Source: Aquatica leii (lineage: Eukaryota > Arthropoda > Insecta > Coleoptera > Lampyridae). Taken from it: a stretch of DNA of 64,000 nt. A model generated the notes under the pieces. It was not told the DNA's origin and did no database searches. It saw only the letters and a program-made list of their open reading frames with translations. The stretch spans positions 106,473,529-106,537,528 of the forward strand of contig CM069432.1 in NCBI GenBank assembly GCA_035610365.1, given 5' to 3'. The translations under genes and the position numbers were made by a program. Numbering within the stretch: the first letter of the stretch is position 1; each line of letters begins with the position of its first letter. Positions 23,301-33,689 of this stretch are shown piece after piece.

Positions 23301-24655
23301 GTATTGTTTTGTGCCGGAATGCAGCAGCAGTGGTTCGAAGGATCCGAGAAAATATTTGTTAACGTGCCAAAAAACGAAAGTCAGCTAAAATGGCTAATTC
23401 AAATTTGACGAGAGCCAGGCAGCCTATCTTTGCAGTCAACAATGTATTGTTTCGAAGACCACTTTGATGTAAGTACATATCAAATATGACATATAATTGA
23501 TAAACAATTGTGGGAAAGATGAAATCACGATTCTCGAGATACAATGTTGTTTAATCGCCGAACATAACTTATACTCTAGCTTAAGTGGCTGACATGTCAC
23601 TACGAATTTAAAGAATACTGCTTTAAAATATTCGTGCGGTAATTTTAATACAAACAATAATTGTTGAAATCCAAAGTAAATACTACATATATTCTGTTAT
23701 GAAAATTATTGTATTTATAATTTTGTGCTGACGAATAGTGTTTCTTGCAGCTTCAAAAAGATTTGGAAAACTTCATGAGAGTAAAGTTGGATGCATGTGC
23801 TAAAATACAACTAAAGAAGGGAGTCATTTCTCGATTTTACAACTGCCAGCCGAATCGAAAACGTGCCCATGCTATACTAATAAGAGCGGTAGTGCAGAAA
23901 CTGCGTAGGACCAAAATTCAACTGGTGCAGGACGCTTTTGACATCCAACAACACTCCGTAGTCGCACAAGAACCCGTTTGTCCAAGTTCTTCATTAGTTG
24001 ATTGTAATTCGCGTATAAGTGATGACCAAGACGTTGATGGTAGTAAGTTGAAGCATTTATTGCTACGCGACCGTTTATGCAGTCCTTCGGAGTCAACTGC
24101 GCAATTGACAAAAGATTTTGGGATACAAATCTCTTTAAGATCTCATTATCGCAGCAAATATGTCCAATACAACTTTTCCAAGGCACCAGAGCAAAAAGAT
24201 GCGTCATGTACTCCTATACAATCCATGCTTCGCATCCGATCCATTCCAAGTCCTACTTCCTTGTCGGCTTTAAAGACTGAGACTAAGTACACCAATATAT
24301 TAGGCAATACTTTACAGAGCTGCGATAAATATTTACCTACTGACGACGAAAGTGGGGAAAGTTTGAAACGGCAAAAAGGAAATGTTGAATTGCAGACGTT
24401 GAATTTGCAATTAACGCGTATAGATGCAAAACCAAAGAACTACATAGGAGTTCCAGAACATGAACTCATTGTTTTACATGAGATCGTGTCTGTGTCTAAA
24501 GCGCAACTGGAAAACGTGTACTTAACTGTAGAAAAGACTAAATTAAAACTAACCAAACGTTCACAATTTTGGTGGATGAATATAGAAAAAACTGTACGCT
24601 TGCAAACATCGTATTTTGGCAAACGGTTCCTATGTTAACTCATTATTTGAAATCG
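23300..24655 (+). pseudogene. THAP-domain transposon protein remnant with an intact intron
   Basis: Exon 1 reads KYCFVPECSSSGSKDP, then after a frame change KIFVNVP, KWLIQI, a TGA near 23407, and YCFEDHFD, the C2CH THAP finger as found in transposon-derived THAP proteins of insects. A donor GTAAGT follows at about 23470; the acceptor TTTCTTGCAG precedes CTTCAAAAAG at 23752, and splicing preserves the frame (EDHFD into LQKDLENF). The second exon stays open for about 290 codons, with basic and Ser/Thr-rich stretches and no clear domain. Near 24540 a frame change leads to FTILVDEY...FWQTVP, reminiscent of the helix-turn-helix part of THAP-carrying Harbinger/ISL2EU-like transposases. No catalytic domain follows, because piggyBac sequence begins. 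Confidence 0.6.
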
Positions 24656-26172
24656 ACCAGGATAGTGATCAAGGCGATGGCAATCTAAATGGGCGATCTG
24701 ATAATGAAGATAATGATTTAGAAAGCTTATTTGAGGTAAGAGAACTCAGTCTGAATAAAGACGATTGGCACCATATTCATTGAATCCATAATGGTAATGT
24801 TAAAAAACACCAGGATGTGGGAACAATAAACTTTGATGTCATTTTAATAAAACATCCAATACACACTGATCAATTATTTGTAACAGGTAGTTAAATTGAA
24901 CTAATTGTTAACGAAACTAATAGATACGCACGTCAAAGGGTGATTAGCCAACGTTTTTCTAAGTTCCGTCTCAATTTGTGGACAGATTGCATTGAATATG
25001 AAATTAAACGTTTCTTCGCAATTATATTGATAATGGGACTTAACGAAGTCCCTTTGTTAAATCAGTACTGGTCCAAAGACTTTTTTGCAATGAATTTATT
25101 GCAAACACATTTTTGCAATAATGAAACAGCTGATAAAAGCGATCGCCTTTACAAAGTTTGTACATTGAAGGAAATTAGGACAAACAATTTTTAAAAAATT
25201 CTAAAACCTGGTAAAATCTTAGTTATTGACGAGAGTGTAGTGCCTTTCTAATGGAGATTAATTTTTAAACAGTACATTCCTAACAAAACACACCCATATG
25301 GTATAAAACTATACAAATTATATACTGTTGATGGATATACGTATAATACTTTTATCTACAGCGGCAAAAATGTATGAGCTCCTGAAGTACCAGATTCTGA
25401 GCAAATACTTTACGACGTTTTGAAGTCTATTGAGCTCAAAGAAGGACACTATATATATGCAGACAACTTTTATTCCAGCTTACCATTAGCAAAAGCATTA
25501 TTTGAACAACAGATTATATATTGTGAAACGTTAAGATCTAATCGAAAAGGTATACCGGAATACTTTTTCAAACGGTTGTATACGTATTATAAAGTGTATG
25601 GATAAACGTCCTATTTTGATATTGTGCACTGATCCAACTCATAATACAGGTATGGTATACAGCCAACGGGAAAACGCACAAGACAAGGTGAACACGTACT
25701 GAAACCAAAAGTAATCGTCGACTATAACAAAGTCAAGACAGGTGTTGATTATAGTGATTAAATGTCATCATACCACTCTGTACTACGAAGAAGCTTAAAA
25801 TGGTTTAGGAAGTTGGCGTTCGAAATTTTATTGAGGGTTTCTATTGTAAATTCCTGGATTATTTATAATAGAATTAGTTCAGTAATATTATTAATTACGG
25901 AATTTAGGCGCATATTAGCGCGCGAATTAGTCAACGCTCCGTCACAAAAGCAAACAATGACGCCAAAAAGGGTAACCGATACTTTTGTGAAACCCACAGG
26001 AGCGGGTAGAAAAAAAAAGAAATTGCCAATGATGCTATAACGAATTACGTAAAACATACAACAACAAAAAATTCAGCAATTTAGTTCCTAAAGTAATTAG
26101 TTATTGTAAGGATTGTCCTGGGCAACCGGAGATGTGTTTGAATTGTTTCAACGTAATTCATAAAAAATGAAT
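24650..26172 (+). pseudogene. piggyBac-type transposase pseudogene
   Basis: An acidic N-terminal stretch (EIDQDSDQGDGN, DNEDNDLESLF) leads to the piggyBac core. ILVIDESVVPF carries the first catalytic Asp (about 25228), followed by YIPNKTHPYGIKLYKL; YADNFYSS near 25458 holds the second; and NKVKTGVDYSD then MSSYHS near 25730 the last. A Cys-rich tail, CKDCPGQPEMCLNCFNVIH, ends near 26168, as expected for the C-terminal zinc domain. There are several stops (for example TAA after VVPF and after GVDYSD) and frame changes, so it is dead. I found no convincing TTAA-flanked ends. It lies directly after the THAP remnant, either by insertion or by deletion. Confidence 0.75.
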
Positions 26173-27069
26173 GACATAATTGGTTATTTTTTTATATAGT
26201 TTCACATTGCGTTTTTAAATCCTTGTATTTTACTATTAAATTTTGCTAAAAAGTTCTACCTTTTATTTTACTTGAAACTTGAAAACATAACCGTAAAGCC
26301 ACGCGGCTTTAAGATTAGATAGATATGTATTTCAGCTATCACAAGAAATGAAAAATCTTGATGTAAATTAGACTGTTTTTATAATAAATCAATAAAAAAT
26401 GAGGAAGATAGTTCCGGAGACCCATATCGCACACAAATGTATTGCCACCGGTCGAATGGCCTTTGGTACAATGACCGCAAGGAATCAATAGAGGTTTTTT
26501 TTTAACTTGTATAAAATTTTAATATGTCTTCCTTATTCTTATCGTCAACTTTTTATTTCTGATAAAACTGACGACAAAACATTTTGTTCAAAGCAAAACT
26601 CATAAGCATATTCTACTAAACTTAAAAAAGTTTAAAAAGATTATTGTATTATACGTTTTAAAAATATTTTGCAACCATGTATACAGTTTGTAAGACTTGG
26701 TTAACATTTTTTAGACTAGATGGACTCAAATTGCTGCTTTATGTTTTTGTCTGCTTGCATTTATTTTACTAATTTTTACAACCAGAAAAATAGTTTTTTA
26801 AACTAGGTCGCTAAAGTCTAGTAGCGTTTCGTGTTAGATTTATTATTGTTACTATCATGAATTTTTATTTGTACTAACACCAACAAACATGATACATTTG
26901 TTTATATCTTGCAACTGTTGAAAACAAGCTAATAACTGGAATTTACTATACTTTTTTTTATTTTAACGAGATCTTTTAATTTTATGTCACATTTAATAAA
27001 GTAAAATAAAAAAACAAATTGTTTTAACTAATTTATTCAAAAGTAAAAAACAATATTTTTATTGCACTG
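26173..27069. other. AT-rich DNA, no gene seen
   Basis: A GC-richer patch at 26405-26490 (CCACCGGTCGAATGGCCTTT...) has no identified product. Nothing else is recognisable, including no final odorant-receptor exon on the minus strand. Confidence 0.4.
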
Positions 27070-27176
27070 TGATGTACCTCCTTTTGGGTACAAGGTTCGT
27101 TAGTTAAAACCCCTTATCAACCCTTCTATTACTACCATTTATTTAAACATTAATACAAGTTATTCTTAACATTCTT
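27070..27176 (-). repeat. 3' LTR remnant of the second gypsy element
   Basis: Matches the first ~107 plus-strand bases of the LTR at 32127, then switches to integrase sequence. The short word ATTCTTA occurs twice at the junction (27167-27180), which fits a deletion through microhomology. Confidence 0.8.
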
Positions 27177-29071
27177 AGACCTGACCACCAAAACCGTTTT
27201 TTAATATTATTGTGGATTCGTTGTATTCCTGCATGACCTCCTGTTGGTAAAATATGATAGTCATTCAAGATTATTTGTTTGTCTTCAAAATCTAAAACAT
27301 TTTGTACGTCTTGTATTACAGATAATTTTAAACTTAGGATTTTTATTTTGTCGACATAGTTTAATAATTATTTTAAAGTTAGCGCGCTTTTTTCATTTTT
27401 TAATACAAATAATTCCGGAACTTTATACTTTATGCAAATATCTTTCAGATCTCTCAACGTTGCGTCTAGGGCTAACGTTGATCGAGTGTCTAATTTTACA
27501 TATAAAGTTTTATTTAAAAATACAATATTTCTTAATTGAGTACCATTAGAATTAGTTATACAATTAATAATTCTATTAAATTCATGGTTTGAAGTAATAA
27601 AACGTAATTCGTAAGAATCGGTTGGTCGTTTCAATAATTGTACAACGCCCGGGTGATCAATCCGTTCGTCATAAAGTGAATTAAAACTGTTATGAGATTT
27701 TAGTTTTTCTTTTTGAGCTCTAGTAAGAACGTATAATGTGTTACAGACAGTCGCGTTAATATTTTTTAATTCGCCGGCCGACATTGTTATTCTTGATAAA
27801 GCATCTGCTGTAACATTGTCTTTACCTTTGATTGCTTTTATTGTAAAGTCATATTCTTCAAGTGCAAGTCGAAATTTCGTAAGTCTACTTGAAGGATTAG
27901 TCATACCAAAAAGATAGAGTAAGGGTTTATGGTCTGTATGTATTATAAAGTGTTGTCCATATAAATAAGGTCGAAAATGTTTCACGCTCCAAACAATTGC
28001 CAAGAGTTCTCGTTCAATGACACAGTAGTTCCTTTCAGCTTTATTAAGAGCTCTGCTTGCATACGCCACTGGCTTATCATTGTGGTTACAAAGGACGGCT
28101 CCGATCGCGAAACCTGAAGCATCGGTTTTTAAAATGAAACAATGATTTGAAGAAAAATTTGGATACTGTAATATTGGAGGGTCGACGAGTGCTTGTTTTA
28201 AAGTTTCAAATGCTTGATTACAATCCGAAGTCCATTTAAATTGAACGCCTTTTTTAGTCAAATAGTTTAGCGGAATCACAATATTTGCAAAGTTTGGAAT
28301 ATACCGTCTATATAATAATTCGCAAATGCTACAAATCATTTCGTTTCTTGTGAATCTTGTGGGGTAGGATATTCTTGAATTGCTCGAATTTTATCAGGAT
28401 CAGGTGAAACACCATTTTCCAAAATAACATGTCCTAAATAAAGAATTTCTTTTCGTAAAAAGTTACATTTATGAGGATTTAGTTTTAAATTTACATCTCT
28501 CAGACGTTGATAAACTTTAACTAAGTTGCGATTATGATTTACTAAATTATTACCAAAAACAATTAAATTGTCTAGATAAATAAAACAAATTTCGTAATTT
28601 AAACCTGACATTGCTATAGTCATAGCACGAGAAAATGCGTTGGGACTGATTTTCAAACCCATTGGTAATCTGGTCATTTGGTACTGTCCTCGCGGTGTCG
28701 TGAATGCGGTATATTGTCTACTGTTAAGATCTAATTCGACCTGATAATAACTTTGAGATAAATTAAGATGACTAAAGTACATTGCTCCAGATAAAGAATC
28801 TAGTATTTCATTTATGCAGGGCAACGGGAATTTGTCGTCTTTAATGTGTTTATTCAATAACCTATAATCTCTAACTACTCTCCAATTTTTTGTGTTATCG
28901 TAATCCTTTTTTGCTACGATAAGTAAAGAGGAAGACCATTCCGATTGCGCTACTTCAACTATTCCATCTGATAACATTTTATCGATTTGTTTATGGATTT
29001 CATCTTTCTGTGATTGTGGTAATCGATATGGTTTTACGTAAACAGGGATTGTTGATTGTTGTAAATGAATT
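27177..29071 (-). pseudogene. pol: Pol (reverse transcriptase to integrase start) of the second gypsy element
   Basis: Reading down from 29071: VKPYRLPQSQ, the RT core with LNKHIKDDKFPLP, LNLSQSYYQ, TRLPMGLKISPNAFSRAM and FIYLDN (YLDD-type motif with the second Asp as Asn), and YLGHVI; after a frame change near 28337 come YRRYIPNFA, TDASGFAIGAVL of RNase H, TDHKPL and TADALSR. Past a stop at 27368 the same region continues as HILPTGGHAGIQRIH, the zinc-binding start of integrase, and ends at the LTR remnant. The integrase D,D,E core is absent. The Asp-to-Asn change in YLDN and the lost integrase mark it as non-functional. Confidence 0.85.
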
Positions 29072-29678
29072 TTTTGTGTTGCCAACATCGCAAACGTCAA
29101 TATTCGTTCGTTAGTGTAGTTACGTAATGAACGAAAAAAGCTCTAGGGTGGCAAAATAAAAACTAGGAATCCACATAAAATTAAGAGTTCAAAGTCAATT
29201 AATATATTAGAACGAGAATGCGACAGGTGGAAAAATCATTTAAAAATCAAATTTAACAGATTTAGTAATAAATGTAGTACCAACATTATATTTCTGTTGA
29301 TTTTTTTTATTTTTTTAAAAAAGAATGTACATTTATAAAAGGCAAAAAGAAAAAATCATTTTAAAAATCTTGAAATTCAGTTAAAATTGAAGAAAAACGA
29401 TGTTAAACTTAATGTCAAATCTGACAGATTTAGTAATAAAGGTAATACCAACATTATATTTCTGTTGATTTTTTTTAATTTTTTTAAAAAAGAATGTAAT
29501 TTTATGAAAGGCAACACAAAAAATAATGTACATTACTCTCGTCGAAAGAATCATAGCATAACTCACTCACATGCAACGCTCGGCCGTGCGGCCTCGCGTC
29601 GCATTAACGTTCGTTATGCTATTTCTTACTTTCGACTCTTGTTACGCAAACTACTATTTTGCTTGTATATGTTTGTTA
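29072..29678 (-). repeat. Unclassified dispersed repeat, copy A, inserted in pol
   Basis: Sits between the protease and reverse transcriptase parts of the second gypsy; removing it brings the two sides of pol together. Read on the minus strand it begins near TAGTAGTTTGCGTAACAAG, holds a 66-bp imperfect palindrome (29555-29620, AGCATAAC...GTTATGCT), and ends GTTGGCAACACAAAAAA. A segment of roughly 110-170 bp (CAGATTTAGTAATAAA... to AAAAAAGAATGTA) is present twice here and once in copy B. A-rich words at both edges could be the target duplication. Confidence 0.7.
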
Positions 29679-30567
29679 CGCTTAGTGCATCACCATCTAA
29701 ATTAAATACGTCGCTGTAATTAGCACAAATTCGTTGTACAGAATGCCTTTCCTCGTCATTTAAGTTTTCCGTATTTATTAAATTTAGTAATTTTTCAATT
29801 CGGTGGACCGACTGCGGTATCGCGTTATTAAAATTAATAGTATTATAACTTTCTAAGTTATCAATTCTTGGACTAAAGTTTTTGAGTATAATTTCTTCAC
29901 TTCTAATGTTTAAAATTCGTACCGGTATCTTGTTACATTTTGATCTTGCTAAGCTTGCAGCTACAAAAATACCTTCGCTTAATTTTTCTGGTAATACTAT
30001 ACAGTCTTTATCGTTATTTACCCAGAAATATTTAATAATTTCGCATCTTGCAGGTATACTAGTGTAAAACTGAAACTTAGATTCAATTGGAATTGTTATC
30101 GTTTCATCGTTTATCATAAAAGAAAATTTATAATTCTCAAAATTTATATTTGCGGAATATTTATTTAAAAAATCTGATCCAATCACTCCATGCATTTCAT
30201 TTTCAAAACCTTTAATGATTAAAAATTCGTGATTAATGGTTTTTCCGTTTACATTAAGAAGCAAATTGACCGAACCGTTTGCTGTCGTGAAGCCTGAAAT
30301 TCTATTTATGCGAATTCTATTTGATTGAATTTTTTCATTAGGGTTAACAAATTTTTCAAAAATTACGCTCACAGACGCACCTGTATCTAACAAAAATAAT
30401 AATTCGTTTGTTTCATATTTAAATCTAAGAAAGTTTTGTGCGTTTAAATTTAAAATAACAGCGGGTTTTACAATTTCATCGGGGGCCTCGAAAAAATAGG
30501 TCAGCGGATGTACTGGAACTAGGTGAAGCAGTGACATTGCTATCCTTTGCAGTAACCTGAGAAACAT
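29678..30567 (-). pseudogene. pol: Protease part of pol, second gypsy element
   Basis: A minus-strand frame overlapping the end of gag by about 90 bp, in the +1 frame relative to it. LLFLLDTGASVSVIF (near 30390) is the aspartic protease motif, and GVIGSDFL is the usual downstream ILG-type segment. The frame runs on through a linker to DVFNLDGDALSV, the point where reverse transcriptase should begin, and is cut there by the repeat at 29072-29678; the last codons of the open frame belong to the repeat. Confidence 0.8.
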
Positions 30568-31627
30568 TGTCGTGTGTCATATAATAATTTCTTGAATTAC
30601 CTCTGTTGTTATTTTTATTATAGTTATTATTACTACGATTAAAATACCTTGTTTGTTGAATTCCTTTATTATTTACATCCCAATAATTAGTGGACCAATT
30701 TCTATAATTACTTCTTTGCCTTTGATTAAAATTAATATTACCTGGATAATTTACATTTTGATTCTGACGATATGCATCCGACCTACCTCTACTACTTTGA
30801 TTATTTCTAAAGTTACCTCGACTTCGCATATGATATAACTGAGGTTTTTGATTTTGAAAGTTTGCATCTTTCGCACCTCTAATAGCTTCATTTAATTTAT
30901 TATAATTTCTCGCCGTGATTAAACCACTACCAAATGAATGTATCGCGATTTTTTCGTTAACATTTTTAAAAATTTCGGGTAAATTATCATCACCATCGGC
31001 CTGTGCTATAGTTAAATTAACAAGTAATTCCTCAACCGTTTTTCCAAACTCTTCGACTGTTTTATTTCCTTGCCTAACACTACTTAATTTTTTAGATAGG
31101 GCCGATACGGACGGTTTTGTGAGAAGATTCTCTTTTATATCTTTAATTAATTCTTTATTAGTTGGGTAATCCGTTTTTAACCTTATTTTTGCGCCTTGAG
31201 ATAATCGCGTTTTTAATACAAAAGTTGTTAATAATCTTTTCCCGGTTTCGTCTAATAATGCATCATATAATTCAATGGCATCAATGAGTTGTTTTGTTGT
31301 ATTTTCTGAATTATCCATAAGTGGAAGCAAACTTCATGCAGTTCTTAAATCAAAGTTTTCTCCCATATTTATTAATTCTAATTGACTATCTACCTGAGTA
31401 ACAATACTAGTTCCCTCGTTTTTAACTTTACAGTATTCAACTTCGGTCATACCTACCTCCGCTATATAATGATTTATATTAGCTACGCATTGCTTAGTTT
31501 CTAATACTACGTTTGCATCAAAATATTGTTCATTAAAGCAATTATAAATCTGCACTAATTTTTCTTTAAATTTATTTAAATATTCGATTACGATTAATAG
31601 TAGGTACGTGTCTTCTTCTTTCTGCAT
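30476..31627 (-). pseudogene. gag: Gag of the second gypsy element, one in-frame stop
   Basis: Two minus-strand frames in register (31334-31627 and 30476-31330) are separated by a TGA near 31334, close to FDLRTA. The second has a capsid-like region (LIDAIELYDALLDETGKRLL, then VRQGNKTVEEFGKTVEELL) and a basic C-terminal tail rich in Arg, Asn, Gly and Tyr (RGNFRNNQSSRGRSDAYRQN) instead of zinc knuckles. Such RG/N-rich tails replace CCHC knuckles in some gypsy lineages and bind RNA. The stop makes the gene non-functional unless read through. Confidence 0.75.
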
Positions 31628-31757
31628 TATCTTTCACTAAGTTTTTATAAAAATTTCGTACATCTTCTAACAACTGTGAAAACTGCACGGGCACTGGCAT
31701 AACATTTCACAACACAAAACACAACACTCACAGATATGTGGACGTAGAACTTTAAAT

Positions 31758-32015
31758 TTAAGATGATCTGGATGGTTTAGGCATCGCTAGTAATTCTTGA
31801 CTTCTCATTACCTCACGCCGAATTTTCTTTTCCCAAATTTTCTTACATTGGTGGTATATAAAATATGCAATAAATACTGTAATTACAATAATTACCAAAA
31901 TTATCCCAATTTCTACTAAGGAAAGCGGCTTAGAGTCCGATTGAGCAGCATTGTTATTCCCCGAACCAGCAGCTTCGACAATTATCCTTTCGTTAGTTGT
32001 TTGAGGACCACACAT
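31758..32015 (-). CDS. Small membrane-anchored ORF upstream of gag in the second gypsy element
   Basis: An 85-codon frame from ATG at 32013-32015, starting about 110 bp inside the LTR and before gag. It has a short polar N-terminus (MCGPQTTNERI), a strong hydrophobic helix (IGIILVIIVITVFIAYFIYH, about residues 36-55) and a basic tail (KKIWEKKIRREV). This suggests a single-pass membrane protein with the basic end in the cytoplasm. I do not recognise the family; I have an uncertain memory of similar short hydrophobic ORFs in other insect LTR elements. That it has stayed open while gag and pol decayed may be chance, given its size. Confidence 0.5.
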   Translation of the reverse strand: MCGPQTTNERIIVEAAGSGNNNAAQSDSKPLSLVEIGIILVIIVITVFIAYFIYHQCKKIWEKKIRREVMRSQELLAMPKPSRSS

Positions 32016-32105
32016 TTTTTATTTCTTTTCACTATGTCTTCTTAATTCTTTTGGTTTTTCCTTGCATAGCCGGATTGTGACGTGATGTCATGGCATTTCT
32101 TGTGT

Positions 32106-32124
32106 GGAACTGGCAGGGTCGCCA
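32106..32124 (-). promoter_or_regulatory. tRNA primer-binding site, second gypsy element
   Basis: On the minus strand the bases directly after the LTR read TGGCGACCCTGCCAGTTCC, beginning with the TGG that pairs with a tRNA CCA end and closely resembling the TGGCGACC primer sites of many gypsy elements. The tRNA is not identified. Confidence 0.65.
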
Positions 32125-32126
32125 TG

Positions 32127-32612
32127 TGATGTACCTCCTTTTGGGTACAAGGTTCGTTAATTAAAACCCCTTATCAACCCTTCTATTACTACCAATTATT
32201 TAAACATTAATACAAGTTATTCTTAATACTACCATTCTAATACTACTTGAACTTTGTTAAGAATTGAACTTATCGATTCTTATTGACGTAGCTATTTTGT
32301 TAGACGGGAAATGCAATTACGCGTCTTTCTAATTTCCTACAATTTACGTATAAGTTCAATACCCACAAAAGTCAATTAACTTATTATAATAATCCTATTA
32401 CTATTACATTACAGCACGTCTTGTATGCATTTAGTTAGTAAGTATTCGCATTTTGTAAGTAGCTTTACATTAGTGTAAAAATCCGTTAATTCTTGGCGTT
32501 TTGAGTTAGCCACACAAACAAATAAATTCGACTGACATAAGTAAATCTAATTTAATACTTTTGAAGCGACGCAAATTAGAACCTTCACCTTTCGGCGCGA
32601 CGTAGCACATCA
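32127..32612 (-). repeat. 5' LTR of the second gypsy element
   Basis: 486 bp, beginning TGATGTACC and ending GCACATCA on the plus strand; including one more base each side gives GTGATGT...ACATCAC, a perfect 7-bp inverted tip. Its left 107 bp match 27070-27176. Confidence 0.8.
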
Positions 32613-33167
32613 CTTTAATCGATGTTAAAAAACTAGTAAATAATTTTATAAAGATTAGAAATTGCAAAATTTACTTAAAAAACTCACTGTCATTTATCGA
32701 CATGTAAATTAGTTATTCACAACAAACTATAAATTATAGTAATTAATTGAATTTAACAAATGAAGTTCTACTTATTTGTTATTTATAGGTTGATAAGTAA
32801 ATCATTGTGTTTGTTGTTTCATTTTTAAAACAAAAACAAAAATTAAATTATTTAACTTTTGCGTACACTGAATTAAACAGGCAATGTATTAATTGTAATA
32901 ACGTATTATACAAGAAAACGGTTATTTTAGCATAAATAAATAGTTAATGAGCTCCACTTATTCTTTGGAGTGACAAAACTTTACAAAACAGTACCACAAT
33001 TAAATTACATTACAAATTTAAATGTGCAAAAAATATATGTGTAAGTATTAAGATAGAGTCAACACAATTAAAACAATAATCGTTTGAGTAGTATTAATTT
33101 ACTTAAATAGTAAAGTCACATTACGTACATCTCGTAAGTCACATTCAAGACAATAAATTAAACTTAC

Positions 33168-33477
33168 AGACACTAGCGATGCCAAAGAGAGATTAACGAA
33201 TTTCCCTGCAGTCAAAACCATTGGTCGTTTAGAACGTTCCATTATTAAAAATAAGTTTTTATGAACTTGAGAGCTACAGTACATCCATTCAGTCATATAA
33301 CAAGCATTTCTCACCATGGCACTCTAAAAATACATAATAGTCTACTAGTAAACTGCCTAAAAAGTTACTTACTTGTATAGTAATTTCGTTTCCAAAAAAA
33401 CAATATAATGATATTTGAAACATCAGAGTTCCCAAAAAAATTAAAGAGTATATAAATTCGATGCTTCCAGGTTCCGT
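33168..33477 (-). CDS. Insect odorant receptor (7tm_6), two C-terminal exons
   Basis: Exon 33373-33477 (35 codons) follows an acceptor TTTTTCCAG and encodes a membrane segment ending in CFFGNEITIQ. A 49-bp GT-AG intron (33324-33372) leads to exon 33168-33323 (52 codons: NACYMTEW, KNLFLIMERSKRP, LTAGKFVNLSLASLVS), which ends at a GTAAGT donor. These are the hallmark motifs of the conserved C-terminal half of insect odorant receptors, ligand-gated channels that pair with Orco in antennal neurons. Both introns are phase 0, and the last donor lies where these genes usually join their final exon. I found neither that final exon (in 26.4-27.0 or 32.6-33.1 kb) nor upstream exons, so this may be a gene fragment or one stretched by insertions. 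Both exons are open. Confidence 0.8.
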
Positions 33478-33689
33478 CTGGAAAAACAAAATACAAACAT
33501 TTTAAATTAGGATTTATTGTTAACATCAATTAACAATAATATTTTTTTATTAAATTAAGTGGTAGACAATATTTCAAATACAACATAATATGTAATTAGC
33601 AAACAATAAAAAAGTTTTAATTACTGTTTTTAAAATGGTACAGATTACAAGGCTTTTATTTTTCATATAAAAATTAGAGTCACAATACA

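Larger units (their letters stand above)
27070..32612 (-). mobile_element. Second Ty3/gypsy element, minus strand, internally deleted
   Basis: The complete LTR (32127-32612) lies at the right, so the element reads right to left: LTR, primer site, small membrane ORF, gag, protease, reverse transcriptase, RNase H, the start of integrase, then abruptly the last ~107 bp of the other LTR (27070-27176). The LTR fragment and the full LTR match closely (TGATGTACCTCCTTTTGGG...). The integrase core, the rest of the element and most of the 3' LTR are gone. An unrelated repeat occupies 29072-29678 inside pol. No target duplication was found at the outer ends. Confidence 0.88.

Noticed and set aside
24636..24645. 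TTAA as a piggyBac insertion boundary
   Set aside because: piggyBac N-terminal-like sequence starts immediately and no inverted tip follows, so there is no room for an element end.
27070..27076. 4-5 bp target duplication of the second gypsy
   Set aside because: Bases outside 27070 and 32612 do not match in any register tried.
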